Of a stretch of DNA of 11,097 nt, positions 1 to 7,640 are shown piece by piece. A program made the translations under genes and the position numbers. The stretch is from assembly GCF_039812505.1 (NCBI RefSeq), contig NZ_JBDIAQ010000115.1:1-11097 (forward strand), read 5' to 3'. This DNA is from Intrasporangium_A sp039812505 (GTDB lineage: Bacteria > Actinomycetota > Actinomycetes > Actinomycetales > Dermatophilaceae). Each line of letters begins with the position of its first letter. The stretch's first letter is position 1. Under the pieces are notes generated by a model. The model was not told the DNA's origin. It made no database searches and worked only from the letters and a program-made list of their open reading frames with translations.

Positions 1-1563
1 GGCCCGACCGAGCTCGCCGAGACCAACCGGGCGTTCTTCGACGCCGCCGTCGCCGGCCGCCGCTGGCGGGAGCACCCGACGGCCCTGCTGCTCACCCTCG
101 CCGAGGCCCGCCACCCGGCCGCCGAGGAGTACGCCACCGCCCTGACCGACGTCGCCGCGGCCGCCTGCACCCTCGGCGAGCCGAGCATCACCGTGACCGC
201 CAACGCCGCCGCGGCGTCCGCCGCCTACCTCGACGCGGTCCGCGACTCGGCAGCTCCATCCCGGGCCCGAGGTCCCCACCTCCCCGCCGGCTCCGGCCCG
301 CTCCTGGGACCCCTCGGCGACCCACCCACGTCACCCTCGCCCACCCCCGACCCGACTACCGGCCGGTCGACCGGGCTGCTCCCGCAGCTGCCGAGCGGGC
401 CGGGCACCGACGCGGTGCTGCGCTCCTGGGGGCTGCGCCCGCAGCCCCACCCCGACGAGGCGGACGCCGGGAGCCGGCCCGGCGGCATACCCGAGCAGGC
501 GAGACCCGCCGCCGCGCAACCGCACCCTGCCGCGGCACCCGCCGCGGAGACCGCCGGGCAGCCGGCCGAGCCCGCGCCGACCGTCGAGGAGCTGCTCGCC
601 GAGCTCGACGCGATGATCGGCCTGCACCGGGTCAAGAAGGAGGTGCACCGGCAGGTCGCCCTGCTCACCGTCGAACGGATGCGCACCAGGGCCGGGCTGC
701 GGCAGACCCCGCTCTCGCGGCACCTCGTCTTCGTCGGCAACCCCGGCACCGGCAAGACGACCGTCGCCCGGCTCATCGGCTCGATCTACCGGGCGCTCGA
801 GCTGCTCCCGCAGGGCCAGCTCGTCGAGGTCGACCGGTCCGAGCTGGTCGCGGGCTACGTGGGCCAGACCGCGATCAAGACGGCCGAGGTGTGCGCCCGG
901 GCGATCGGGGGGGTGCTGTTCATCGACGAGGCCTACAGCCTGACCGGCGACCAGTACGCGCTGGAGGCGGTCAACACCCTCGTCAAGGAGATGGAGGACC
1001 ATCGCGAGGACCTCGTCGTGGTCGTGGCCGGCTACCCCGACCCGATGGCCCGGTTCATCGCGACCAACCCCGGCCTGGCCAGCCGCCTGACGACCACGAT
1101 CGAGTTCGACGACTACTCCGACGACGAGCTGCTGGCCATCCTCGTGTCGATCGCCGGAGCGAGCGACTACGAGCTGACCGCGGACGCGAAGCGGCGGGTG
1201 CGCCAGACCCTCGAGGCGACGCCGCGCACGCCCGCGTTCGGCAACGGGCGGTTCGCGCGCAACCTGTTCGAGGCCGCGGTCGGCCGGCACGCGTGGCGGT
1301 TGAAGGATGCCCGAAACCCGACCCGGGACGAGCTGCGGCTGCTGACCGCCGGCGACTTCACCGAGCGCCCCGAGCCCGACCCTGCCCCGCCCGACGCTGC
1401 CCCGCCCGACCCTGTGCCACCCGCGACGGGGCCGGGTCCCGACGACCCGCCGGCCCCGACCCCGGGGTCGGGTCAGGACCCGGTCAGGGCAACCCCCGAT
1501 GGCGGCGCCGGCCCGGGTCCGGCAGGCTCGGGACGCACGACCGGGACCCAGGAGGAGGAATGA
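1..1563 (+). CDS. CbxX/CfxQ-family AAA+ ATPase, 5' partial
   Basis: The frame is open from base 1, so the gene starts upstream; the GTG at 193 lies inside continuous coding sequence and is probably not the start. 520 residues are visible. Residues 1-85 are Ala-rich and helical, possibly the end of a TPR-like domain as in EccA/CbxX proteins. Residues 85-190 are a Pro/Ala-rich linker. The AAA+ core follows (about 195-445): Walker A GNPGTGKT at 246-253, Walker B LFIDEA with D309/E310, a likely arginine finger R362 in NPGLASRL, and a sensor-2-like FGNGRFARN near 413-421. A Pro/Asp/Gly-rich tail of about 65 residues ends the protein. The family are ring-forming ATPases that remodel partner proteins, such as the red-type Rubisco activase and the type VII secretion EccA. 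NPGTGKT fits CbxX better than EccA, and no other ESX gene is visible. The stop overlaps glnX by 4 bases (ATGA). The partner is unknown; the VWA protein downstream is a candidate. Confidence 0.9.
   Translation, partial: GPTELAETNRAFFDAAVAGRRWREHPTALLLTLAEARHPAAEEYATALTDVAAAACTLGEPSITVTANAAAASAAYLDAVRDSAAPSRARGPHLPAGSGPLLGPLGDPPTSPSPTPDPTTGRSTGLLPQLPSGPGTDAVLRSWGLRPQPHPDEADAGSRPGGIPEQARPAAAQPHPAAAPAAETAGQPAEPAPTVEELLAELDAMIGLHRVKKEVHRQVALLTVERMRTRAGLRQTPLSRHLVFVGNPGTGKTTVARLIGSIYRALELLPQGQLVEVDRSELVAGYVGQTAIKTAEVCARAIGGVLFIDEAYSLTGDQYALEAVNTLVKEMEDHREDLVVVVAGYPDPMARFIATNPGLASRLTTTIEFDDYSDDELLAILVSIAGASDYELTADAKRRVRQTLEATPRTPAFGNGRFARNLFEAAVGRHAWRLKDARNPTRDELRLLTAGDFTERPEPDPAPPDAAPPDPVPPATGPGPDDPPAPTPGSGQDPVRATPDGGAGPGPAGSGRTTGTQEEE
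482..491 (+). repeat. GCGGCATACC word, copy 1
   Basis: Inside the AAA+ linker, read as Gly-Gly-Ile-Pro with a rare ATA isoleucine codon. First of five exact copies in the window. Confidence 0.6.
1550..1558 (+). promoter_or_regulatory. Shine-Dalgarno site for glnX
   Basis: AGGAGGAGG ends one base before the ATG at 1560. The first AGGAGG (1550-1555) leaves a 4-base spacer. It fixes the glnX start inside the end of the AAA+ gene and argues against the much longer frame open from 891. Confidence 0.75.
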
Positions 1564-2840
1564 CCGTGGCCGCGCCGCGCACGATCCAGGGCTCGCTGCC
1601 GACCGTCCCCCAGACGGCCAGCGAGGCCGGCAACGCCCTGCGCGCCCTCGTCCACGGCACCCCCGGGCGCATGCGGCTGCTCGGCGCCCTCGCCGTCCTG
1701 GCCGCGCTCGTCCTCGGGGCCGTGTGTGCCCAGGCGCTGATCGGGTCACGGGCCGCCGCCGACCGCGCCGCCACCAACATCGCGCAGGTGGTGCGCGCCC
1801 AGACCCTGCAGGTCGACCTCCTGCGCGCCGACGCCCTCGCCACGAACGCGTTCCTCGTCGGGGGCCTCGAGCCGGCGCAGCAGCGAGCGGCCTACGACCG
1901 GGCCATGACCGCGGTCGCCGAGGGCATCACCCAGGCCTCGGCCGCCCAGCCGGCCGACGCCGACGCCCTGGCCACGCTCGCGGTCAAGGTCCAGACCTAC
2001 GCGACCCTCGTCGAGCAGGCCCGCTCGAACAACCGGCTGGGACTGCCGGTCGGGGCGACCTACCTGACCGAGGCGAGCGCCGGCCTGCGCAGCGACGCGA
2101 TGCCGATCCTCGACGCGGTCGTGCAGGCGAACGAGGGCCGGGCCCGGGCCGAGTTCGACCGGGCCGACTCGAGCGGGCTGCTGCTGGTCGGCGTCGCGGC
2201 GGTCCTCGTCCTGGTCGGCGTCGCCGTCTGGCTCGCCCGGCGCACGCACCGCTACCTCAACGTCCCGCTCTCGGTGGCGATCGTGCTGCTGGCACTCGCC
2301 CTCGTGACGGCCATGTCGACGATCGGCACGGTCGCCGCGACCGCGACCGACGTGCGGACCAGCCAGTACCAGGACACCGTGCTGCTGGCCAAGGTCAGCA
2401 CGGCCGCCAACGACGCGCGCGCCAACGAGAGCCTCACCCTCATCAAGCAGGGTTCGGGCGCCGCGTACGAGAAGGCCTGGCAGCAGAACGCGACCACGGT
2501 CGAGAAGTCCCTGACCGGCTTCGACAGCTCCCTGCTGGCCGAGTGGCGGGCCTACTCCGACGGGCACCGGCAGATCCGCAAGCTCGACGACGGCGGCGAC
2601 TGGGACCGCGCGGTCGCCCTGGCGACCAGTACCAAGGCGTCGGACCCCAGCGCGCGGTTCGCCCGGTTCGACCGCGACGTCACGGCCGCCCGCGACGAGG
2701 CCAGCCAGGCGGCGGTCCAACGGATCGACGGCCTCGGCGGCGCCGCGCCCGCCTACGCCACCGGCATCGCCCTGCTGTCCCTGGTGGCCTGCTGGCTGGT
2801 CATCCGGGGCATGGGCAAGCGGATCGAGGAGTACCGGTGA
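1560..2840 (+). CDS. glnX: GlnX-like four-helix membrane sensor
   Basis: 426 residues, starting at the ATG in an ATGA overlap behind a strong ribosome site. Four hydrophobic segments are visible: about 40-61, 206-225, 236-259 and 396-416. They define two extracytoplasmic helical regions of similar size, 62-205 and 260-395, rich in Ala, Gln, Asp and Asn, like the four-helix-bundle sensor domains of chemoreceptors. The segment between TM2 and TM3 is short and basic (ARRTHRY), and the tail is only about ten residues, so no cytoplasmic output domain is present. In mycobacteria GlnX, encoded next to glnH and pknG, passes amino-acid status from GlnH to PknG. The gene order here (glnX, glnH, then pknG) supports the same role. 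The assignment rests on topology plus neighbours more than on sequence motifs. The stop overlaps the GTG of glnH by four bases. Confidence 0.85.
   Translation: MTVAAPRTIQGSLPTVPQTASEAGNALRALVHGTPGRMRLLGALAVLAALVLGAVCAQALIGSRAAADRAATNIAQVVRAQTLQVDLLRADALATNAFLVGGLEPAQQRAAYDRAMTAVAEGITQASAAQPADADALATLAVKVQTYATLVEQARSNNRLGLPVGATYLTEASAGLRSDAMPILDAVVQANEGRARAEFDRADSSGLLLVGVAAVLVLVGVAVWLARRTHRYLNVPLSVAIVLLALALVTAMSTIGTVAATATDVRTSQYQDTVLLAKVSTAANDARANESLTLIKQGSGAAYEKAWQQNATTVEKSLTGFDSSLLAEWRAYSDGHRQIRKLDDGGDWDRAVALATSTKASDPSARFARFDRDVTAARDEASQAAVQRIDGLGGAAPAYATGIALLSLVACWLVIRGMGKRIEEYR
2826..2831 (+). promoter_or_regulatory. Shine-Dalgarno site for glnH
   Basis: GAGGAG lies 5 bases before the GTG at 2837, inside the last codons of glnX. 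It supports the GTG start even though that start gives an unusually long region before the lipobox. Confidence 0.6.
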
Positions 2841-3901
2841 CGTCGACCCCCACCTCCCGCCCGGCCGCGGCCACGAGTCCCGGCCGAGGATCCCGGGCCG
2901 GTCGCGCCGCACGCGCCGCACGCGACGCACGCATCGGCCGCGCCGGACGTACCCTGCGCGCCCTTGTCGCGACGTCCGCCGTCGCCGCCCTGGCCGCCTG
3001 CACCGGGGTCACCTACGCCGAGACCCCCGTCCCCGCACCACCGACCGCACCGGCCACCTCGGCACCCGCGGCCCCCGCGCCGGCGACCTGCAGCAACCCG
3101 CTCCAGACCTACGACCCCCTGCCCAGCATCCCGGCATCCTCGGACATCTCCGACGAGACGACCCGCCGGATTCTCAAGCGCGGGTACCTGGTCGTCGGGG
3201 TCTCGGCCGACACCTACCTGTTCGGCTCCCGCAACCCGTTGACCGGCCGGATCGAGGGCTTCGACATCGACCTCGCCAAGGCGGTCGCGGGCAGCCTGTT
3301 CGGCAACCCGGACAAGATCCGGCTGCGGGTCATCACCGCCGCAGACCGCATCCCGCTGCTGCAGCAACGCGAGGTCGACATGGTCGCCCGCAACATGACG
3401 ATCACCTGCGACCGGTGGGAGCAGGTCGCCTTCTCCGCCGAGTACTACCACTCCGGGCAGAAGGTCCTGGTCGCCCGGGGCAATCCGGCCAGGACGCTCG
3501 CGGACCTGAAGGGGCAACGGGTCTGCGCCCCTCGGGACACCTCCACGATGGCCAACCTCAAGAAGGTCAACGGCCCGGTCCCGGTCGCGGCCGCGACCCA
3601 CACCGGCTGTCTGGCCCTCTTCCAGCAGGGCAAGGTCGAGGCCATCACCGGCGACGACATCGTGCTGGCCGGCCTGGCCGCACAGGACCCGTACGCCGTG
3701 GTCACCTCGGCCCCGGCGATCAGCAGCGAGCCCTACGGGCTGGCCTTCAACCGGGCCGACACCTACCTGGTCCGCTACGTCAACCGTCTGCTGGCCGACC
3801 TGATGAGCGACGGCAGGTGGACCGCCATCTACGACCGGTGGCTACGCCGGGTGCTCGGTCCCGCGCCCAGCCCACCGAAGGCGGTGTACGGCCGCTCATG
3901 A
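2837..3901 (+). CDS. glnH: GlnH-like amino-acid-binding lipoprotein (SBP family 3)
   Basis: 354 residues from a GTG start overlapping the glnX stop. The N-terminus is long and Arg-rich, then comes a hydrophobic stretch and a lipobox ending LAAC with C55 as the lipidated residue. Residues 56-85 are a Pro/Ala/Thr linker, typical of surface tethering. From about 110 to 345 it is a family 3 periplasmic-binding fold: LVVGVSAD, the GFDIDLAKAV block, and MTITCDRWEQVAFS with R193, the expected ligand-carboxylate contact. ITGDDIVLAG holds D273/D274, one of which should contact the ligand amino group. C230 and C258 could form the disulfide seen in glutamate-binding relatives. No permease or ATPase gene is nearby, so a sensory rather than transport role is likely, as for mycobacterial GlnH, which binds Asp/Glu/Gln-type ligands and acts with GlnX and PknG. 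The exact ligand cannot be read here. Confidence 0.9.
   Translation: MTSTPTSRPAAATSPGRGSRAGRAARAARDARIGRAGRTLRALVATSAVAALAACTGVTYAETPVPAPPTAPATSAPAAPAPATCSNPLQTYDPLPSIPASSDISDETTRRILKRGYLVVGVSADTYLFGSRNPLTGRIEGFDIDLAKAVAGSLFGNPDKIRLRVITAADRIPLLQQREVDMVARNMTITCDRWEQVAFSAEYYHSGQKVLVARGNPARTLADLKGQRVCAPRDTSTMANLKKVNGPVPVAAATHTGCLALFQQGKVEAITGDDIVLAGLAAQDPYAVVTSAPAISSEPYGLAFNRADTYLVRYVNRLLADLMSDGRWTAIYDRWLRRVLGPAPSPPKAVYGRS
2885..2959 (+). repeat. Degenerate 9-base repeat encoding (Arg-x-x)n in GlnH
   Basis: Arginine occurs at every third residue from R17 to R41 of GlnH (nine in a row at 17, 20, 23 and so on). The DNA repeats in 9-base units; CGCGCCGCA is perfect at 2903-2911 and 2912-2920, with close variants at 2921-2929 and 2939-2947. 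It lies before the signal-peptide hydrophobic core. Confidence 0.8.
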
Positions 3902-5094
3902 CCAGTCCTGCGCAGGCGCCGCTCGACGGCGGGATCCTGGCGCCACCCGCTCCCGGGGCCCTCGGCGTCCCCGTCGACCCGGCCGCCGCCCAGACCTACC
4001 TGGGAGCGCTGCACGTCTGGGTCGACCAGCGCCGCGCCGACCTCGACGCCGTCGACGCCGCGGTCCTGCGCCTCGACCCCGGCGAGCAGGCCGCCGTCAC
4101 CACCGACCTGACCGTCGCGCTGACCTTCTGGAAGGCGGTCCACGACCGCTACGTCCTGCTCGAGACGGTCTTCGACGGCGGCCGGGTCGGCCCGGCCGAG
4201 GCCGAACGGCTCGCCACGCTCATCCACGGCCGGCTCGGCGGCGAGGCGAGCCAGTCGCTGTCCGTCCCGGGCACCGCCTCCCTCGCCGTGACCCTGCCGG
4301 AGGCCTGCCGGCTGCTCGACTCGCTGACCCGCACCCTGCAGGCGCGGGCCTCGCTCGCGCCCGGCGTCGCGGAGGCGAGCCAGCGCATCACCCTGCTGCG
4401 CCAGACCCTCGAACGGATCCGCGACCAGGTGCCGCTCGTGCCCGCGGGCGCCCAGCGCGACGCGGCGAGCGAGTCGCTCGCCCGGCTCGACCGGCGCCTG
4501 GCCGAGCTGACCGAGCGGGCCCGCCGCGGCGCCGACACCGGTGGCGTCATCGGACCCCTCGAGATCGAGGCCGCCGTCCTCGAGCGCGACCTGATCGTCG
4601 CGTCCGCCGAGCGCACCCAGGCCGTCAAGGACCGGGTCCGGCAGACCCAGCGCGTCGCCGAGCTCGACGCCCGGGCGGAGGCGATCCGCGCCCTCGAGCG
4701 GGCCTGCGTCGCCGCGATCGACCCCGCGCCGCAGCTGGCCATCCCGAACGTGCACGCGCTGGGACCGGTCCCGCAGGCGCCCGCCGAGCTGGCGGCATAC
4801 CGACAGCGTCTCGACCGCGTCGCCCGCGCGCTCGACCTGGCGCACGAGGCGTATGCCGCTGGGCTGGCCGAGCGCGACGAGCTCGTCGGGCGCGTGGGCG
4901 CGGTCACCGCGATGGCCGCGGCTGCCCGGCTCGGGCCCGAGACGCAGGGCGACCTCGACGAGCTGAGGGCCCGGCTCGACGCGGTGCTCGGTGCGGCACC
5001 GGTGCGGCTCGACCGGGCGAGCGCCCTCGCCGACGCCTACCAGTCGTACGTTCAGGCCGTGACCAGGCCACGTCCCCGAAAGGCCCGGCCATGA
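3898..5094 (+). CDS. Unrecognised all-helical, coiled-coil-like protein
   Basis: 398 residues, starting at an ATG that overlaps the glnH stop (ATGA) and ending in an ATGA overlap with pknG. I do not recognise a named domain. After a Pro-rich first 27 residues the protein is almost entirely helical, rich in Ala, Leu, Arg, Glu and Asp. Long amphipathic stretches lie at about 28-120, 133-175, 185-212, 220-275 and 294-345; turns are marked by Gly/Pro at about 121-126, 212-219 and 276-294. There is no signal peptide, membrane segment or zinc site, so it should be cytoplasmic. The last nine residues are strongly basic (RPRPRKARP). A possible ribosome site, GAAGG at 3877-3881, is too far away, so it probably relies on translational coupling. 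Position between sensor genes and kinase suggests a scaffold or adaptor for PknG; that is inference from context only. Confidence 0.85.
   Translation: MTSPAQAPLDGGILAPPAPGALGVPVDPAAAQTYLGALHVWVDQRRADLDAVDAAVLRLDPGEQAAVTTDLTVALTFWKAVHDRYVLLETVFDGGRVGPAEAERLATLIHGRLGGEASQSLSVPGTASLAVTLPEACRLLDSLTRTLQARASLAPGVAEASQRITLLRQTLERIRDQVPLVPAGAQRDAASESLARLDRRLAELTERARRGADTGGVIGPLEIEAAVLERDLIVASAERTQAVKDRVRQTQRVAELDARAEAIRALERACVAAIDPAPQLAIPNVHALGPVPQAPAELAAYRQRLDRVARALDLAHEAYAAGLAERDELVGRVGAVTAMAAAARLGPETQGDLDELRARLDAVLGAAPVRLDRASALADAYQSYVQAVTRPRPRKARP
4792..4801 (+). repeat. GCGGCATACC word, copy 2
   Basis: Inside the helical-protein gene, read as Ala-Ala-Tyr-Arg, so in a different phase from copies 1 and 5. 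Confidence 0.6.
4851..4859 (-). repeat. GCGGCATAC, minus-strand near-copy
   Basis: Nine of the ten bases of the repeated word on the minus strand, 50 bases after copy 2. It is the only minus-strand match seen. Confidence 0.4.
5078..5083 (+). promoter_or_regulatory. Shine-Dalgarno site for pknG
   Basis: GAAAGG sits 7 bases before the ATG at 5091. It supports that start, which also places the first zinc-knuckle cysteine at residue 4. Confidence 0.5.
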
Positions 5095-7640
5095 CCAGGT
5101 GCGCCCAGCCCGGCTGCCCGGGCACGATCGTCGACGGCTACTGCGACGTCTGCGGGATGGCAGCGACGAGCCGCCCCGAGACCCCGGGCGAGGTGGCCGC
5201 CGGGACCCCGGGCGAGGTGGCCGTCGGGGTGCCGAGCGGAGTGCCGGCCACGCCACCCGAGACGCCGACCGGGGCGCCGACCATGCCGGGCACCGGCGGA
5301 CGTGCCCCGGCCACCGGCGTCGGCCCGGCCGGCCCCCGTCCGGGCGCCTCGGTCGCGACCGCTCCGGCCCGGCCGGTCCCGCCGGCTGCCGCGCCGAGCG
5401 GGGGCCCGACCGTGCCGGACGGCACCCCCTGCGACCAGCCCGGCTGCCCCGGCCACATCGACGACGGATACTGCGACGTCTGCGGCACCCCCGCCACCCA
5501 GGTCGGGCAGGTGCAGCTCGCCGACGAGCCGACCGCGCCGGCCGGGACCGGCCCCGAGCTGTCCACCCGGTCCACGGCGTCGAGCAACCTCGCCTCGACG
5601 GCGCTCGGGTCCCGGCGCGCCCGGCAGGCCGGCAGCATCGCGACCCGGCGCCTGACCGGGTCGCAGCGGCTGCGCAGCGCGCGGCTCGGCGGCGGCATCA
5701 CCACGGTCCGCCCCGCCCCGGCCATCGACGCCGAGAAGGCGCTGCTGACCGACCCCACCGTCCCCGAGAACAAGCGATTCTGCCCCAAGTGCGGCGAGCC
5801 GGTCGGCCGGGGCCGCGACGGCCACCCGGGGCGCACCACCGGGTTCTGCGCCAGGTGCCGGCACCCGTTCTCGTTCGACCCCAAGCTGCACCCGGGTGAC
5901 CTGGTGGCCGGACAGTACCTCGTGGCCGGGTGCCTGGCCCACGGCGGGCTGGGCTGGATCTACCTGGCCCGGGACAAGAACGTCTCGGACCGGTGGGTCG
6001 TGCTGAAGGGCCTGCTCAACTCGGCCGACCCGGACGCGCTCGCCGCGGCGATCGCCGAGCAGCGCTTCCTGGCCCAGGTCTCGCACCCGAGCATCGTCGA
6101 GATCTACAACTTCGTGACGCACGAGGACGACGGCTACATCGTCATGGAGTACGTCGGCGGCACCTCGCTCAAGGCGCTGCTCAAGCAGCGGATGCAGCAG
6201 GCCGGCGCCTACAACCCGCTGCCGGTCGACCAGGCGCTCGCCTACATCCTGGAGATCCTGCCGGCCTTCCAGTACCTGCACGACCTCGGCCTGGTCTACT
6301 GCGACTTCAAGCCGGACAACATCATCCAGGTCGGCGACGAGGTCAAGCTGATCGACCTCGGCGGGGTGCGCCGCATCGACGACGAGGACTCGGCGATCTT
6401 CGGCACCGTCGGCTACCAGGCGCCCGAGGTCGCCGAGCTCGGCACGTCGGTGGCGTCGGACATCTACACGATCGGGCGCACCCTCGTGGTGCTGACGACG
6501 GAGTTCCGTGGCTACCAGTCGACCTACCTGAACGTGCTGCCCCCGCAGGACGCCAACCCGGTCCTGCAGAAGTACGACTCCTTCTACCGGCTCGTGGCCA
6601 AGGCGTGCGCACCCAGCCGGGACGACCGGTTCGTCTCGGCCGACGAGCTGCGCTCCCAGATGGTCGGCGTGCTGCGCGAGGTCGTCGCGATCGACCGCGG
6701 GGCCGGCGCCGCGACCGCGACGGTCTCCTCGCTGCTGTTCGAGTCTCCGGCGGCCGGGGACGAGGCGGACGACTGGCGCAACCTGCCGCCGCTGCGCGTC
6801 GACCCACACGACCCGATGACCGGGTGGCTGCAGACCATCCAGGGCACCCCGGCGGAGCGGCTCCACCGGCTGGACCTCCCCCCGAGGGAGTCGACCGAGG
6901 TGTTGCTGGCCCGGGCGCGGGCCAGTCTCGAGACCGGCCGCTCCGACATCGCCGACCTGACCGCGGGCGAGCTGCTGACGGCCGACCCGTGGGAATGGCG
7001 GGCCGTCTGGGTCCAGGGGCTCTCGGCCCTGCAGCGCGGCGACTTCCGGGCCGCGCAGGCCTCCTTCAACGCGGTCTACGGCCAGGTGCCGGGTGAGCTG
7101 GCCCCGAAGCTCGCGCTCGCGCACGCGTGCGAGAAGGCCGGCGACGACGGCGTCGCCGAGGGCCTGTACGTCGCCTGCGCCCGCACCGACGCGGCCTACG
7201 TCCCGATGGCCGCCTTCGGCCTGGCCCGGATCCGGGCCGCGCGCAGCGACGTCGAGGGCGCGGTCGCGGCATACCGGCTCGTACCGCCCGAGTCGAGCTC
7301 CTACCGCACCGCCCGGTCCGGGCTGGCCGAGCTGCTCGCCCGGGCCAACCGCAGCCTGGCCGACCTGGCCGAGGCGATGGACATGATGGGCGACACGGCG
7401 ATGGCGCCGCGACACCGGGCCGAGGTGACGACGCTGATCTACCGCGAGGCCCTCGCCCGGGTCGCGCGGAGCGGCAGCGCACCGCAGTCGCTGGTCGGCG
7501 GTCGCAAGGCCACGGTCCCGCAGCTGCGGCTCGGGCTGGAGCAGTCGCTGCGCGACCTGGCTGCGCACACCCCCGACCTCGGGGAGCGGGTCCGGCTCGT
7601 CGACGAGGCGAACACGATCCGCCCGTGGAGCCTGCTGTGA
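5091..7640 (+). CDS. pknG: Serine/threonine kinase PknG
   Basis: 849 residues, longer than M. tuberculosis PknG (750). Order: two zinc knuckles (C4/C9/C18/C21 and C114/C119/C128/C131); a low-complexity linker; a PknG-type segment RLGGG near 200; a rubredoxin-like site C231/C234 and C253/C256, with the 22-residue offset of the M. tuberculosis protein; kinase domain about 270-530; TPR-like helices about 600-849. Kinase hallmarks are the AHGGLGWIYLA loop, lysine K306 in VVLKGLL, catalytic D405 in the atypical LVYCDFKPDN (no Arg before Asp, a PknG trait), D422 in IDLGG, and GTVGYQAPE. The C-terminus (LRLGLEQSLRDLA, then RLVDEANTIRP) also matches PknG closely. It is a soluble kinase; in mycobacteria it phosphorylates GarA in response to amino acids, using GlnH and GlnX. 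What is unusual is the duplicated N-terminal knuckle and a long repeat-bearing linker. Confidence 0.97.
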   Translation: MTRCAQPGCPGTIVDGYCDVCGMAATSRPETPGEVAAGTPGEVAVGVPSGVPATPPETPTGAPTMPGTGGRAPATGVGPAGPRPGASVATAPARPVPPAAAPSGGPTVPDGTPCDQPGCPGHIDDGYCDVCGTPATQVGQVQLADEPTAPAGTGPELSTRSTASSNLASTALGSRRARQAGSIATRRLTGSQRLRSARLGGGITTVRPAPAIDAEKALLTDPTVPENKRFCPKCGEPVGRGRDGHPGRTTGFCARCRHPFSFDPKLHPGDLVAGQYLVAGCLAHGGLGWIYLARDKNVSDRWVVLKGLLNSADPDALAAAIAEQRFLAQVSHPSIVEIYNFVTHEDDGYIVMEYVGGTSLKALLKQRMQQAGAYNPLPVDQALAYILEILPAFQYLHDLGLVYCDFKPDNIIQVGDEVKLIDLGGVRRIDDEDSAIFGTVGYQAPEVAELGTSVASDIYTIGRTLVVLTTEFRGYQSTYLNVLPPQDANPVLQKYDSFYRLVAKACAPSRDDRFVSADELRSQMVGVLREVVAIDRGAGAATATVSSLLFESPAAGDEADDWRNLPPLRVDPHDPMTGWLQTIQGTPAERLHRLDLPPRESTEVLLARARASLETGRSDIADLTAGELLTADPWEWRAVWVQGLSALQRGDFRAAQASFNAVYGQVPGELAPKLALAHACEKAGDDGVAEGLYVACARTDAAYVPMAAFGLARIRAARSDVEGAVAAYRLVPPESSSYRTARSGLAELLARANRSLADLAEAMDMMGDTAMAPRHRAEVTTLIYREALARVARSGSAPQSLVGGRKATVPQLRLGLEQSLRDLAAHTPDLGERVRLVDEANTIRPWSLL
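5100..5156 (+). repeat. Zinc-knuckle repeat, copy 1 in PknG
   Basis: Encodes residues 4-22 with ligands C4, C9, C18 and C21. It matches the copy at 5430-5486 at 49 of 57 bases and 16 of 19 residues, so the module was duplicated within the gene. The pattern is C-x4-C-x8-C-x2-C with the core DGYCDVCG. Confidence 0.85.
5181..5228 (+). repeat. 24-base tandem repeat in the PknG linker
   Basis: Two adjacent 24-base units (5181-5204 and 5205-5228) differ by one base (C to T at 5224). They encode TPGEVAAG then TPGEVAVG, followed by a more degenerate Pro/Thr/Gly tract. They lie in the presumably disordered linker between the two zinc knuckles. Confidence 0.85.
5430..5486 (+). repeat. Zinc-knuckle repeat, copy 2 in PknG
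   Basis: Encodes residues 114-132 with ligands C114, C119, C128 and C131. It is the partner of the copy at 5100-5156. The related core DGYCDQCG recurs in the PP2C gene; 22 bases at 8043-8064 are identical to 5126-5147. Confidence 0.85.
7266..7275 (+). repeat. GCGGCATACC word, copy 3
   Basis: Inside the pknG TPR region, read as Ala-Ala-Tyr-Arg. Confidence 0.6.

Noticed and set aside
193..195. GTG as the start of the AAA+ gene
   Set aside because: The frame is open and protein-like from base 1, with helical Ala/Glu-rich sequence, and no ribosome site precedes 193.
1375..1425. Pro/Asp repeat DNA at the AAA+ tail as a mobile or CRISPR-like repeat
   Set aside because: Short in-frame repeats encode a low-complexity PDPAPPDAAPP tail; there are no spacers or terminal repeats.
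891..1559. Upstream extension of the glnX frame
   Set aside because: It overlaps the AAA+ core in another phase and has shadow-like composition; a strong Shine-Dalgarno site precedes ATG 1560.
1..1563. Type VII secretion EccA gene
   Set aside because: The fold is related, but the Walker A (NPGTGKT) fits CbxX better and no EccB-E, MycP, EsxA/B, PE or PPE gene is visible. It cannot be fully excluded without upstream sequence.
331..1749. Minus-strand open frame of 472 codons opposite the AAA+ gene
   Set aside because: Composition is Arg/Gly/Pro-biased, it lies over clear Walker motifs on the + strand, and it has no domain of its own.
1499..2836. Long + strand frame upstream of and in phase with glnH
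   Set aside because: Its upstream part is an Arg/Pro/Gly-rich shadow of glnX. The real glnH begins at GTG 2837, as shown by the ribosome site and lipobox.
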